Shown here: positions 40,336-49,285 of the stretch, one piece after another
Position numbering within the stretch: the first letter of the stretch is position 1
Layout: each line of letters opens with the position of its first letter
Origin: JAGYLJ01 sp034661035
GTDB lineage: Bacteria; Patescibacteriota; Minisyncoccia; Phycocordibacterales; UBA12079
Direction: 5' to 3'
NCBI GenBank assembly: GCA_034661035.1
Contig: JAYEKM010000008.1
Location: forward strand, 1 to 64,000
DNA length: 64,000 nt
The notes under the pieces: generated by a model
Databases searched by the model: none
What the model was told of the DNA's origin: nothing
What the model saw: the letters and a program-made list of their open reading frames with translations, nothing else
Program-made: the position numbers and the translations under genes

Positions 40336-43300
40336 TCTTTATAAGCTCTTAAATATAAAACCGGTATCATTACTAGTGTAACCACAGTCGCAAAAGACAA
40401 ACCAAAGATAATTGAAAAAGCTAGAGGACCCCAAACAGAGGAAGCAAGAATTAGAGGAGTCATTCCTATAACTGTGGTTAAAGTGGTAAGGAGCACTGGC
40501 CTCAAACGAAGAACTGAAGATTCTATAACGATATCCTTAAGAGGAAGTTCTCTTTTCTCTTTTCTCATGGAGTTCATTGTGTCAATTAAGATAATTGCAT
40601 TATTGACAACAATTCCTGCCAGAGCTATCACACCGATAAAAGAAGGGAAAGAAAAAGTGCTCCCTATTATAGTTAATCCAACCAAAACACCAATCAAAGA
40701 CATCAAGACACCCGCCACTATAAAGAAAGTTTGTCTGAAAGAGTTAAATTGTAATATCAAAACAACAATAACCAAGATTAGCCCAGCCACCAAAGCCATC
40801 AGCATTTCAGTAAAGGTCTTAGCAATATCTTCATTTTCACCTCCTGTTTTTAACAAAACACCCTCAGGAAGGAAAGTCTCGTCATCTTTTATAATGGATT
40901 GGAATTCTTTATTAATTTCAACAGCATTAGCTCCCTCTTTTAATTGAGATGAAGCGGTAGCAATCCGATCCCCTTCTTCATGGTTGATAGAAGCATTACT
41001 TTTTTGAATTGTCACATCCATCAACGAGCCTAAAAGAATTACTCCATTAGGGGTATTAATTTCCATCTGCCTAATAGAATCAACTGTAGTCCTTGAAGTT
41101 AAATTTGGATCAACATTATCTATATTAAGATTTAGTTTGACCAAAACATCAATATCTTCACCACCTGCTTTTATGGTGGTTGCGTCTACCCCATAAATAG
41201 CTGTCCTTAAAATTGAAGCAACTATTACTGGCGATAAATTACTTTCTGATAATTTAGACCTATCTATTTTCAAAACAAATTCTGTAACATTATTTTTCAT
41301 ACTATTGGTTACATCGATTGTTCCAGGAATATTTTTCAAAATATCTTCGGCTTTAACAACAACTCTTTCCAAATCATCCAAGTCAGCCCCGAAAAATTTT
41401 ATTAAAACAGGAGCTCCTGAAGGAGGACCCGAACCAGGCTGAGCAACAGTCACTTTGGCTATTCTAATATCTGCTAATTCAAACCTTAAATCTTCTATCA
41501 ATTCTAGACTGTTTTTTTCTCTATCCTTCTTCAATAGAACAGTGATATTCCCTAACTTTTCGCCAGAACTACTACCAGAATTACTAAAAGCATTTGAGGA
41601 ACCAACTGACGTAGCAAATGATTCAATATAAGATTGGTTATATAAAATTTCTTCCACTGCTCTGACAGCCAAATCAGTTTCTTCTAGAACCGTTCCCTGC
41701 AACATTTCTACATCAACATAAATAAACTTAGAATCTTCTGGGGGGAACAAGGAGGTTTTAAGCAAGCCAGTAATTGGTAAAGAGAAAGAAAGAATTAAAG
41801 CAATCACCATCGACCACAAAAATCTTTTTTGAAACTTCTTACTACCTAAAATATATTCTAATTTCTTTTTATACCAACCTCTTAATAATTCATTATATTT
41901 CTTTTGTTTCTGAAATAATTTACTATTACTATTTCCGTTCCTTTTTAAGACTACTAAAGCAATTAAAGGAACAATACCTAAAGCTACAAAAAGTGAAGCA
42001 AATAAAACAAAAATTAATGTATAGGGAATTCCCTTAACAAATTCGCCCATAATGCCAGACAAAAAGAATAAAGGAAAAAAGGCTGCCACTGTAGTCAACG
42101 TTCCAGAAGTTAAGGGTATATAAAATTCTTTAATAGTTTTAATAGCTGATTCGTTACCACTCAGTCCTTGTTTAATTTTGACGTGCATAGCTTCAGTTAC
42201 CACAATAGCGGAATCCACCAAAATTCCTACTGCCAAAATCAGAGCAAATAAAGAAATAAAATTAAGAGTGTTACCTGTAAAATACAAACCTGTAAAAGAA
42301 ACCAAGAACGAAAGAGGGACTGCTAAACCAGCAATTAAAGATTCTCTCCAACCAATAGCAAAAAATAAGATTAGTGTAACTAAGAAAACAGTAGCTAATC
42401 CCGACATAGATAAATTTCTTAAGTCATCGTTTAAATACTCGGCCATATCGATTGAAATCAATACCTCAGCCCCTTCCAAAATACCACCTTCCTGCAGTCT
42501 AGCTAATTCTTTCTTAACACTTTTTACAATAGTACTGATATCACTCCCCCTCTTCTTAAAGATAGACAATGAAACAGCTTGCTGAGAAGGTTGCCCATTG
42601 ACACTAACTCTAGAAAATGAAGATTTTTGACTAACTCCGTCAGAGATAAAAGCCAGATCTCTAACATAAATAATCTCCCCCCCGATACTTGAAATAGGGA
42701 TATCTTTAATCTCATTTGAATCAACAAGATCCCCTTTAAATTTTAAAGGATACTTGATTCCTTGTATCTCTATGTCTCCTATTGGTAAAGAAGAATTAGC
42801 TTTAGAGATTGCATTAACAATATCTGTAATTCCTAAACCAAATTTAGAAAGAGCTGATTGGTTTACAACCACCTGAACTTCCCTGTCTGAAATTCCACTA
42901 ATACCTATTTTAGAAACACCATTAACAGACTTTAATTCATCTTTGACGTCTTCGGATAATTTAATAAATTCAGTTACCGGTAAATCACTGGAAATAGATA
43001 GCATCAGAATAGGTTGATCGGCAAAATTTATATCTGAAATAACTGGGTCTTTAGCTTCACTAGGTAATTCTGATTTAACTTTATCAACTTCATCTTTTAC
43101 TTTTTGAATAGATTCCTGGATATCAGCGTCAGCATCAAATTCAACTACTACTGAAGAAAACCCCTCTCCTGAGGTAGAGGTAATCTTATTTAATGTATCC
43201 AAATTGTTAATTAATTGATCTTCTATTTTATCGGTTATCAATCTTTCTGTGTCTAAAGCTGAGGACCCTGGTAAAAATGTAGAAACAATAGCTAAAGGAA

Positions 43301-43427
43301 TTTGTATTTCAGGAGAAGATTCTTTTGTGATATTAACTAAAGAAAAAATCCCTGCCATAATTAAGGAAGAAACTAACAATATAGTAAAACTTTTTTTCTT
43401 TATAAAAAATATCCAGAAATTTTGCAT
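40302..43427 (-). CDS. RND-superfamily efflux transporter (AcrB/MdtBC-like)
   Basis: The 1041-residue inner-membrane transporter has the usual twelve helices and two large outer loops: N-terminal SSPEIQIPLAIVSTFLPGSS (about 36-55), GLATVFLVTLILFFAIGWRE, and helix 4 with the proton-relay aspartates in ALILAVGILVDSAIVVTEAM (about 395-415). The second half has VIALAGIVVNNAIILIDTMN near 945. Such pumps work with a periplasmic adaptor, encoded just upstream at 43520-45136. No outer-membrane channel gene is in the window. The last residues (KVYKVESL) come from a dispersed repeat. Confidence 0.93.
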   Translation of the reverse strand: MQNFWIFFIKKKSFTILLVSSLIMAGIFSLVNITKESSPEIQIPLAIVSTFLPGSSALDTERLITDKIEDQLINNLDTLNKITSTSGEGFSSVVVEFDADADIQESIQKVKDEVDKVKSELPSEAKDPVISDINFADQPILMLSISSDLPVTEFIKLSEDVKDELKSVNGVSKIGISGISDREVQVVVNQSALSKFGLGITDIVNAISKANSSLPIGDIEIQGIKYPLKFKGDLVDSNEIKDIPISSIGGEIIYVRDLAFISDGVSQKSSFSRVSVNGQPSQQAVSLSIFKKRGSDISTIVKSVKKELARLQEGGILEGAEVLISIDMAEYLNDDLRNLSMSGLATVFLVTLILFFAIGWRESLIAGLAVPLSFLVSFTGLYFTGNTLNFISLFALILAVGILVDSAIVVTEAMHVKIKQGLSGNESAIKTIKEFYIPLTSGTLTTVAAFFPLFFLSGIMGEFVKGIPYTLIFVLFASLFVALGIVPLIALVVLKRNGNSNSKLFQKQKKYNELLRGWYKKKLEYILGSKKFQKRFLWSMVIALILSFSLPITGLLKTSLFPPEDSKFIYVDVEMLQGTVLEETDLAVRAVEEILYNQSYIESFATSVGSSNAFSNSGSSSGEKLGNITVLLKKDREKNSLELIEDLRFELADIRIAKVTVAQPGSGPPSGAPVLIKFFGADLDDLERVVVKAEDILKNIPGTIDVTNSMKNNVTEFVLKIDRSKLSESNLSPVIVASILRTAIYGVDATTIKAGGEDIDVLVKLNLNIDNVDPNLTSRTTVDSIRQMEINTPNGVILLGSLMDVTIQKSNASINHEEGDRIATASSQLKEGANAVEINKEFQSIIKDDETFLPEGVLLKTGGENEDIAKTFTEMLMALVAGLILVIVVLILQFNSFRQTFFIVAGVLMSLIGVLVGLTIIGSTFSFPSFIGVIALAGIVVNNAIILIDTMNSMRKEKRELPLKDIVIESSVLRLRPVLLTTLTTVIGMTPLILASSVWGPLAFSIIFGLSFATVVTLVMIPVLYLRAYKEEPKVYKVESL

Positions 43428-43470
43428 AATAATTGTTTAGTCTAAAGTCCTTAATATCCATAAAGCCGAA

Positions 43471-43500
43471 AGTGAAAAATTTGCTTTGCAAATTTTTCTT
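43471..43500 (-). terminator. Hairpin between adaptor and RND genes
   Basis: AAAAATTTGC pairs with GCAAATTTTT around TTT. With T runs on both strands it could partly terminate or stabilise the mRNA between the two genes. Confidence 0.45.
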
Positions 43501-43519
43501 ACCTTATGGGCTTTTGACT

Positions 43520-45136
43520 TCATAGACTTTCGACTATTTGTCCTTCTTTCAATCCTCTCGCATCTATAACAATTTCCATATCAGCTGTGACACCTTCTTT
43601 TATAATTATTTTTTCTCCTAAGATAGGACCTAAAATTACAGGATGAGAAATCAATTTATTTCCTTCACCCACTGTAAAAACGGTTGTGTCAGCAGATCCA
43701 ATCTTTAGAGCTGAAATCGGAACAGAAAGTTCTGTTAATTCTTCTTCAACTTCTTGAAAAATTCTTTCAACCAACAAAGAAACTGACTGTCCATTAGTCA
43801 AAACCATATCTGAATCTTTTAAGGTAACCTCCACTTTTATCTTTTTTGTTTTGTTGTCTATGGCAGGAGCGATATTTTTAACTTCTCCTTGCCATTTAGA
43901 ACCAACTAAAACCTTAGAACCAACTTCAACATCATCTCTATCTTCTTCTGTAATATAGGTAACTACCTCTAAAGATTTATTATTGGCAATACTTACTACA
44001 GGAGTAAAAGCTGAAACAAAATCACCCTTTTCTAAATTAAGGATATTAATAGTTCCACTAATAGAGGCTCTAATAATTGTTTTCTCTAAATTAGCGTAAG
44101 CTGATTGCAGACCTGCTTCAGCTTGTTTTAATTGAGCTTCTGCTGAGATAACGTCTTCTGATCTCCCCCCTGTTTGAGCCTGTTCATAATTCAACTCAGC
44201 AATTTCAAAGTTTGAGTAAGCCCCATTCAAACTATTCTTAGCTGTAGACAAAGCTGTTGCAGATGTGTTGATCACAGTTCTGGTTGTACTTATATTAGTT
44301 TTCCATGTAGTGATAGTTGTTTCTGATAAGTTTGAAGTCGGAGTTAGGATATTTACAGCCAAAGCTAATTTATCAAGAAAAACTCTAATGGAATTAATAT
44401 TTGACTTTCTTTTATCCAATTCCCCTATTAAATCATCTTCTACATCAAATGTAGTTAGTGTATCTGACCACTCCTCTAACATTTCTTCTAAAAGCAATCT
44501 TCTCCACTCAAGATCAATTTCTAATTGAGAATCAACCACAGGGAAAATTACTTGTGGATCATCTCCTCGGGCGTCTCTAAACATAGCGTCCATTTTATTT
44601 CTAATAGAGTCATCAGCTTTAGCAAAAGAATCGTTCAAAGTGTTAACAACTGATATTTTGGTTTCAGTTAAAGTATTTTGAACATTATCTAGAGTGGTTT
44701 TAAGAATAGAAGTCTGTTCATCTCTACCTCCTTTTTTTATCTTATCTAAACCTGCTTGAGCAACTTCAACACTGGCCTCTGCTTGAGTCACAGCTGATTT
44801 TTGTGTCCAATTGTCTAATTCACCAATAATTTGATTAGACCAAACAGTATCGCCTAATTTTTTGTAAACCCCAATTACTTCTCCTGATATTTGAGAATAA
44901 ATATTAGCAGAAGATTGTGACTGAACTTTTCCTAATAAAGGCAATGGATCTTTATTCAAAGAAAGATTCCTAACTGACATAGTAGCAACTTGTCTAACAT
45001 CAGAAGAATCAATATCTTGATCCCCATTTTCCTGAACAACCAATCTCTGATAAAAGATAATTGTTAAAATAGCTAAAATAGTGAAAACTATAATAACTTT
45101 ATTACGACCTAACCCTTTATTTCTTAAATCTAACAT
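43520..45136 (-). CDS. HlyD/AcrA-family membrane fusion (adaptor) protein
   Basis: The ATG at 45136 (MLDLRNKGLGRNK) is preferred to a longer frame that would translate an upstream palindrome. The 538-residue protein has an N-terminal membrane anchor (about 14-31) and a lipoyl half-motif SSANIYSQISGEVIGVYKKL near 75-94. A long coiled-coil hairpin with AEASVEVAQAGLDKIKKGG and QLKQAEAGLQSAYANLEKTI follows, then a second lipoyl half and a beta-barrel ending LKEGQIVESL. The adaptor links the RND pump to the outside. The helical hairpin is longer than in AcrA. Confidence 0.9.
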   Translation of the reverse strand: MLDLRNKGLGRNKVIIVFTILAILTIIFYQRLVVQENGDQDIDSSDVRQVATMSVRNLSLNKDPLPLLGKVQSQSSANIYSQISGEVIGVYKKLGDTVWSNQIIGELDNWTQKSAVTQAEASVEVAQAGLDKIKKGGRDEQTSILKTTLDNVQNTLTETKISVVNTLNDSFAKADDSIRNKMDAMFRDARGDDPQVIFPVVDSQLEIDLEWRRLLLEEMLEEWSDTLTTFDVEDDLIGELDKRKSNINSIRVFLDKLALAVNILTPTSNLSETTITTWKTNISTTRTVINTSATALSTAKNSLNGAYSNFEIAELNYEQAQTGGRSEDVISAEAQLKQAEAGLQSAYANLEKTIIRASISGTINILNLEKGDFVSAFTPVVSIANNKSLEVVTYITEEDRDDVEVGSKVLVGSKWQGEVKNIAPAIDNKTKKIKVEVTLKDSDMVLTNGQSVSLLVERIFQEVEEELTELSVPISALKIGSADTTVFTVGEGNKLISHPVILGPILGEKIIIKEGVTADMEIVIDARGLKEGQIVESL

Positions 45137-45146
45137 ATTTTTCTTG

Positions 45147-45181
45147 TTCGCCCTGCCTGCCGGCAGGCAGGCTTGGGCGAA
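45147..45181. repeat. CCTGCCGGCAGG-type palindrome upstream of the adaptor gene
   Basis: TTCGCCC (45147-45153) pairs with GGGCGAA (45175-45181), and inside TGCCTGCC pairs with GGCAGGCA. In the adaptor's frame it would read CLPAGRA, resembling the LPVGRQG insert in ychF. Confidence 0.75.
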
Positions 45182-45284
45182 ATTATATCTACCTTGCAAA
45201 AATTACTGGGGTATTATACCAAAAATAAGTGAAAAAGATAGATTTTCTCCTAAAAAATGGTAAAATAACACTTACATAAACAAT

Positions 45285-46574
45285 ATGTCTGATCCAAGAG
45301 AACCGATGATTTCGGTTAAAAACATCTCTAAAAAGTATAAAATAACCCATCAACAGGGTGGTTATATTGCTATGCGAGATGTCATGGCAAATATAGCTAA
45401 AAAACCCTTTTCTTTCTTAAAAAGAAAGGTTAATAAGATTACAGGAAGAACAACCAGAGAAGACTTTTGGGCCTTAGAAGACATTAATTTTGATATTTTT
45501 AAAGGGGAAGCTGTAGGGATTATTGGTGCAAACGGAGCAGGCAAATCTACCCTTTTAAAAATCTTAACGGGTATTACCCCACCCACCACAGGAGAAATAA
45601 AGATGTACGGAAAAGTTGCCTCTCTCCTAGAAGTTGGAACGGGATTCCATGGAGAGCTTACAGGAAGAGAAAATATTTTTTTAAACGGGGCCATCCTTGG
45701 AATGACCAAGGAAGAGATAGCTGAAAAATTTGATGCTATTGTAAGATTTTCTGGTGTTAAAAAATTCATTGATACACCTGTTAAAAGATATTCGTCAGGA
45801 ATGTTAGTCCGTCTAGGTTTCTCGGTCGCAGCTCATATGGAGCCAGATATTCTTTTAGTTGATGAAGTCCTCGCTGTCGGTGATGCGGAGTTTCAAAAGA
45901 AATGCCTTGGTAAGATGGACGAGGTCACCAAAGAAGGAGGTCGTACTATTCTCTTTGTCAGCCATAATATGGCAGCTATCCAAAATCTCTGCAAAAGGTG
46001 TATTCTAATTGAAGAAGGTAAAATTAAAATGATTGGTAAGACAAAAGATGTTATTGATAGATATTTAAAATCTGAAATACAAGACAATCCTCAAATTAAG
46101 TTTAAACCTGATTTAAATAAAAAAGCTCAAATCTTAGGAATAAAAATGAGGAACGAGAAGAACGAAATAATCAATCAAATTAATTATCAGGAACATTTTG
46201 AAATTGAATTACTAACGGATATCAGAGTTAAAAATAAAACTTATTATATTATAATCATAATTTACAACTCTGTTGGAAATATAATATTAACAACCACTGA
46301 TAGAGATTTAGAACAATCTTTTATCAGTCAAATAGACAAAGTTAATAAAGAAAATAAACATTTAATCAGATTTCCAAATAAATTACTAAAACCAGGACAA
46401 TATTATATCTCAATAAATTTAACTAGTGATAATCAAGGCGCTATAGACAAGCATAGTTCAGTGCTAAGTTTTAATATTATAGACACCATATCTAAAAGAT
46501 CTAAAGATAATGGTTACCGAGATACTGCTATTGTTGCTCCAGAAATAAACTGGATTTCCAAGGTAGAAAAATAA
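45285..46574 (+). CDS. wzt: ABC transporter ATPase for polysaccharide export, with Wzt C-terminal domain
   Basis: The 429-residue protein has a nucleotide-binding domain (Walker A GANGAGKST at about 83-91, signature YSSGMLVRLGFSVA near 168, Walker B ILLVDEVLAVGD near 190, switch His in FVSHNMA). It also has a C-terminal beta-sandwich of about 150 residues (from about 280) of the type that in Wzt recognises the end of the glycan before export. It powers the permease at 39391-40218. The following genes start 4-8 bases apart and look cotranscribed. Confidence 0.92.
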   Translation: MSDPREPMISVKNISKKYKITHQQGGYIAMRDVMANIAKKPFSFLKRKVNKITGRTTREDFWALEDINFDIFKGEAVGIIGANGAGKSTLLKILTGITPPTTGEIKMYGKVASLLEVGTGFHGELTGRENIFLNGAILGMTKEEIAEKFDAIVRFSGVKKFIDTPVKRYSSGMLVRLGFSVAAHMEPDILLVDEVLAVGDAEFQKKCLGKMDEVTKEGGRTILFVSHNMAAIQNLCKRCILIEEGKIKMIGKTKDVIDRYLKSEIQDNPQIKFKPDLNKKAQILGIKMRNEKNEIINQINYQEHFEIELLTDIRVKNKTYYIIIIIYNSVGNIILTTTDRDLEQSFISQIDKVNKENKHLIRFPNKLLKPGQYYISINLTSDNQGAIDKHSSVLSFNIIDTISKRSKDNGYRDTAIVAPEINWISKVEK

Positions 46575-46578
46575 AATT

Positions 46579-47316
46579 ATGAAAAAATTAGCAATTATCC
46601 CCGCTAGAGGCGGGTCAAAAAGATTGAAGAACAAAAACAGACTCCTATTAAGTGGGAAACCTTTAGTTGTTTATACAATAGAGTCAGCAATTAAAAGTAA
46701 ACTATTTGATAAAATTATTCTTTCAACTGATGATGAAAAAATCGCTAAAATAGGTAAAGATTTAGGGATATCAATATATTATCGACCCAAAAAATATGCA
46801 TCTGACACCGCCACAGTAATTCAAGCTCTCGTTGAATTAATGGAAACTTTTGAAAAAAATGGTGAAAAATATGATGTTGTTTGTCAAATGCTCCCAACTT
46901 GCCCTTTTAGAGATTTTGAAGACATTAAAAAAGGAATACAATTATTGGATAAAAAAACAGATTCTGTCATAAGTATTTCCACCTATAATTTCCCTTTACC
47001 AAAATCACTAAGCAAAAAAGGAGACTTTATAAAACCATATTGGCCTAATTCTCCATTTTTAACAGGAAAAACAAGAACACAGGATCAACAAATCTTTTAT
47101 CATGATAATGGAGCCTTCTATATATCTTGGTGGGAATCAATAAAAAAATATAAAACTTTCTATAAAGGAGAAATAAAAGGGTATGAGATAAATCATCTAA
47201 AAACTATTGATATAGATAATAAACTTGATTTTGAAATGGCAGAAATAATATTAACACATGTTAAAGACAATAAAAATCAATCGGAAATTAAAAAACTTTT
47301 GTCTCATTTAATTTAA
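46579..47316 (+). CDS. neuA: CMP-nonulosonate (acylneuraminate) cytidylyltransferase
   Basis: The 245-residue protein has the CTP-binding motif LAIIPARGGSKRLKNKN (4-20), GKPLVVYTIESAIKS, and DKIILSTDDEKIAKIG followed by YYRPKKYASDTA, plus QMLPTCPFRDFEDI near 102. This is the NeuA/PseF/LegF family, which activates sialic, pseudaminic or legionaminic acid with CTP. Which sugar cannot be told from the sequence. It is followed 7 bases later by the synthase gene. Confidence 0.88.
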   Translation: MKKLAIIPARGGSKRLKNKNRLLLSGKPLVVYTIESAIKSKLFDKIILSTDDEKIAKIGKDLGISIYYRPKKYASDTATVIQALVELMETFEKNGEKYDVVCQMLPTCPFRDFEDIKKGIQLLDKKTDSVISISTYNFPLPKSLSKKGDFIKPYWPNSPFLTGKTRTQDQQIFYHDNGAFYISWWESIKKYKTFYKGEIKGYEINHLKTIDIDNKLDFEMAEIILTHVKDNKNQSEIKKLLSHLI

Positions 47317-47323
47317 TAAATTT

Positions 47324-49258
47324 ATGACCCAGTCAAAAACAAAAATCGAAAAATTATTTGATACCGATAATAAATCAACTTACATTATAAGCGAAATTGG
47401 GATAAACCATAACGGATCTCTCAAAACTGCTCTAGAACTTATTAAAGCTTCAAAAGAAGCAGGGGTAGATGCTGTTAAATTTCAGAAAAGGAATCTTAAA
47501 AAAATATATTCTGATGGTATTTTAAACAATCCAAATAATGCTGAGTGGAATTTTGATTATTTAATACCTCTTCTAAAAGAAATAGAATTATCAAAACAAG
47601 ATTACAAAGTAATAAAAAAAACTTGCGATGAATTAAGCCTTGATTTAATAATAACACCTTTTGATGAAGATTCAGCTGAATTTGTTCATAAATTAGGTGT
47701 AGTTGCATACAAAATATCCTCTTCGGACATGACTAATTTTAACTTGATAAAAAAATGTGCTTCTTACAATTTACCGCTAATCATTTCAACTGGAATGTGG
47801 GACAAAAAAGATATCCAGAAATGTGTCAATTTTTATAAAAATAATAATATTAACTATGCTTTGTTATTAACAAATTCAACCTACCCAGCTCCATACGAAT
47901 CAACACATTTAAAATTTATAGAGGAATTAAAAAAGATGAGTAATATAGTAGGTTACTCTGGACATGAGAGAGGTATTTTTATTCCTGTCGCTGCTGTAGC
48001 CTTAGGGGCAAAAATAATAGAAAAACATATTACTTTCAGTAGAAATGATTATATAAAGGTAGGAAATAAACTCAGACAACAACAAAAAGGTCCTGACCAT
48101 AAAGCATCTCTCCTCCCTGAGGAATTTACTGAAATGGTAAATAATATAAGAAACTTAGAAAAATCACTCCAAAGAGATAAGGACATAAATCAAGCTGAAA
48201 AATTAAATAGGGAGGCTTTCGCTAAATCAGCAACAGCAAAACATTTTCTGAAAAAAGGACATATTCTAACCGAAAGCGATATAATTTTTAGAGCCCCTGG
48301 TAAAGGTATATTTCCTCACGAAATAAATGAATACATTAAAAAGAAATTAACAAAAGATGTATTAAAAGATAAATATATCTCTAAAAATGATTTTAAAAAT
48401 AACCTGTCAACAAAAGGATGGGAGAAATTTAATTTTTCGCAAAAATGGGGATTGAAATGTCGATTTCATGACTATGAAAAGTTAAAACAAATAAAACCCC
48501 CTGTTTTAGAATTTCATTTTTCTGACACTGATTTAGATGTTAGCTTTGATGAGGGGAATAATGAATCTGAGTTGATAGTGCATGCTCCTGAAATAGTAGA
48601 CAGAAAACTTATAAATTTTTGTTCTAATGATCCAGAAATTGTTAACATGTCAATAAAAACAATTCAAAAAACAATAGATAAAGCTACAAAACTTGGGAAA
48701 AAGTGGACCAAGGCAAAGACAAAGTTAGTAATTCATCTCGGAGGAATGCAGTTGAATAAATCAACTAATAAAAATATATATACTGAATGCTTAAATAATG
48801 CTATAAATAATTTCAGTAAACTAAAATATTCACCAGATGATATAGAGATACTACCTGAAAATTTACCATCGAGACCATGGTACCTTAACGGAGAATGGTA
48901 TCAATATGGATTCACTCGAGCAGAAGATATGCTAAAATTTTGCAAACACTTTAATTTAGGAATGACCTTTGATATATGCCATGCGGCCTTATATTGTAAC
49001 AACGAGAAAGAGAGTTTGGTAGATTACGCAAAAAAAATAAGGCTGATAACTAAACATATACATATATCAGACGCAAAAGGAACTAGCGGTGAAGGAATCC
49101 AAATAAATAAAGGAGAGATAAATTTTAAAGAAGTTCTTGATGTCTTCAAAAATAAAAATTTTTCTTGGGTAACAGAAATATGGAGCGGTCATTTACACGA
49201 AGGGATTGAAACTTATAAAGCACTACTAAAATTAGAAAAATTCAATGAAATTTTATAG
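47324..49258 (+). CDS. neuB: NeuB-type nonulosonate synthase fused to a xylose-isomerase-like TIM barrel
   Basis: The 644-residue protein is two enzymes long. Residues ~15-280 are a NeuB barrel (YIISEIGINHNGSLKTALEL, AGVDAVKFQKR, YKISSSDMTNF, GYSGHERG, KIIEKHITFSRN). Residues ~290-360 are the SAF/antifreeze-like domain (AFAKSATAKHFLKKGHILTE). Residues ~365-644 are a second barrel of the AP-endonuclease-2/xylose isomerase type (LVIHLGGMQL, EILPENLPSRPW, MTFDICHAALYC, HIHISDAKGTSGEG, WVTEIWSGH). NeuB condenses a sugar with phosphoenolpyruvate. The extra barrel may act on the hexosamine precursor; that is inference. Confidence 0.85.
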   Translation: MTQSKTKIEKLFDTDNKSTYIISEIGINHNGSLKTALELIKASKEAGVDAVKFQKRNLKKIYSDGILNNPNNAEWNFDYLIPLLKEIELSKQDYKVIKKTCDELSLDLIITPFDEDSAEFVHKLGVVAYKISSSDMTNFNLIKKCASYNLPLIISTGMWDKKDIQKCVNFYKNNNINYALLLTNSTYPAPYESTHLKFIEELKKMSNIVGYSGHERGIFIPVAAVALGAKIIEKHITFSRNDYIKVGNKLRQQQKGPDHKASLLPEEFTEMVNNIRNLEKSLQRDKDINQAEKLNREAFAKSATAKHFLKKGHILTESDIIFRAPGKGIFPHEINEYIKKKLTKDVLKDKYISKNDFKNNLSTKGWEKFNFSQKWGLKCRFHDYEKLKQIKPPVLEFHFSDTDLDVSFDEGNNESELIVHAPEIVDRKLINFCSNDPEIVNMSIKTIQKTIDKATKLGKKWTKAKTKLVIHLGGMQLNKSTNKNIYTECLNNAINNFSKLKYSPDDIEILPENLPSRPWYLNGEWYQYGFTRAEDMLKFCKHFNLGMTFDICHAALYCNNEKESLVDYAKKIRLITKHIHISDAKGTSGEGIQINKGEINFKEVLDVFKNKNFSWVTEIWSGHLHEGIETYKALLKLEKFNEIL

Positions 49259-49285
49259 TTATATAAAGCAATAAATTAAATAAAT

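Noticed and set aside
45137..45199. Longer start of the HlyD-type gene giving QACLPAGRA
   Set aside because: The extension is just translation of an intergenic palindrome; the ATG at 45136 fits the usual short N-terminus before the membrane anchor.
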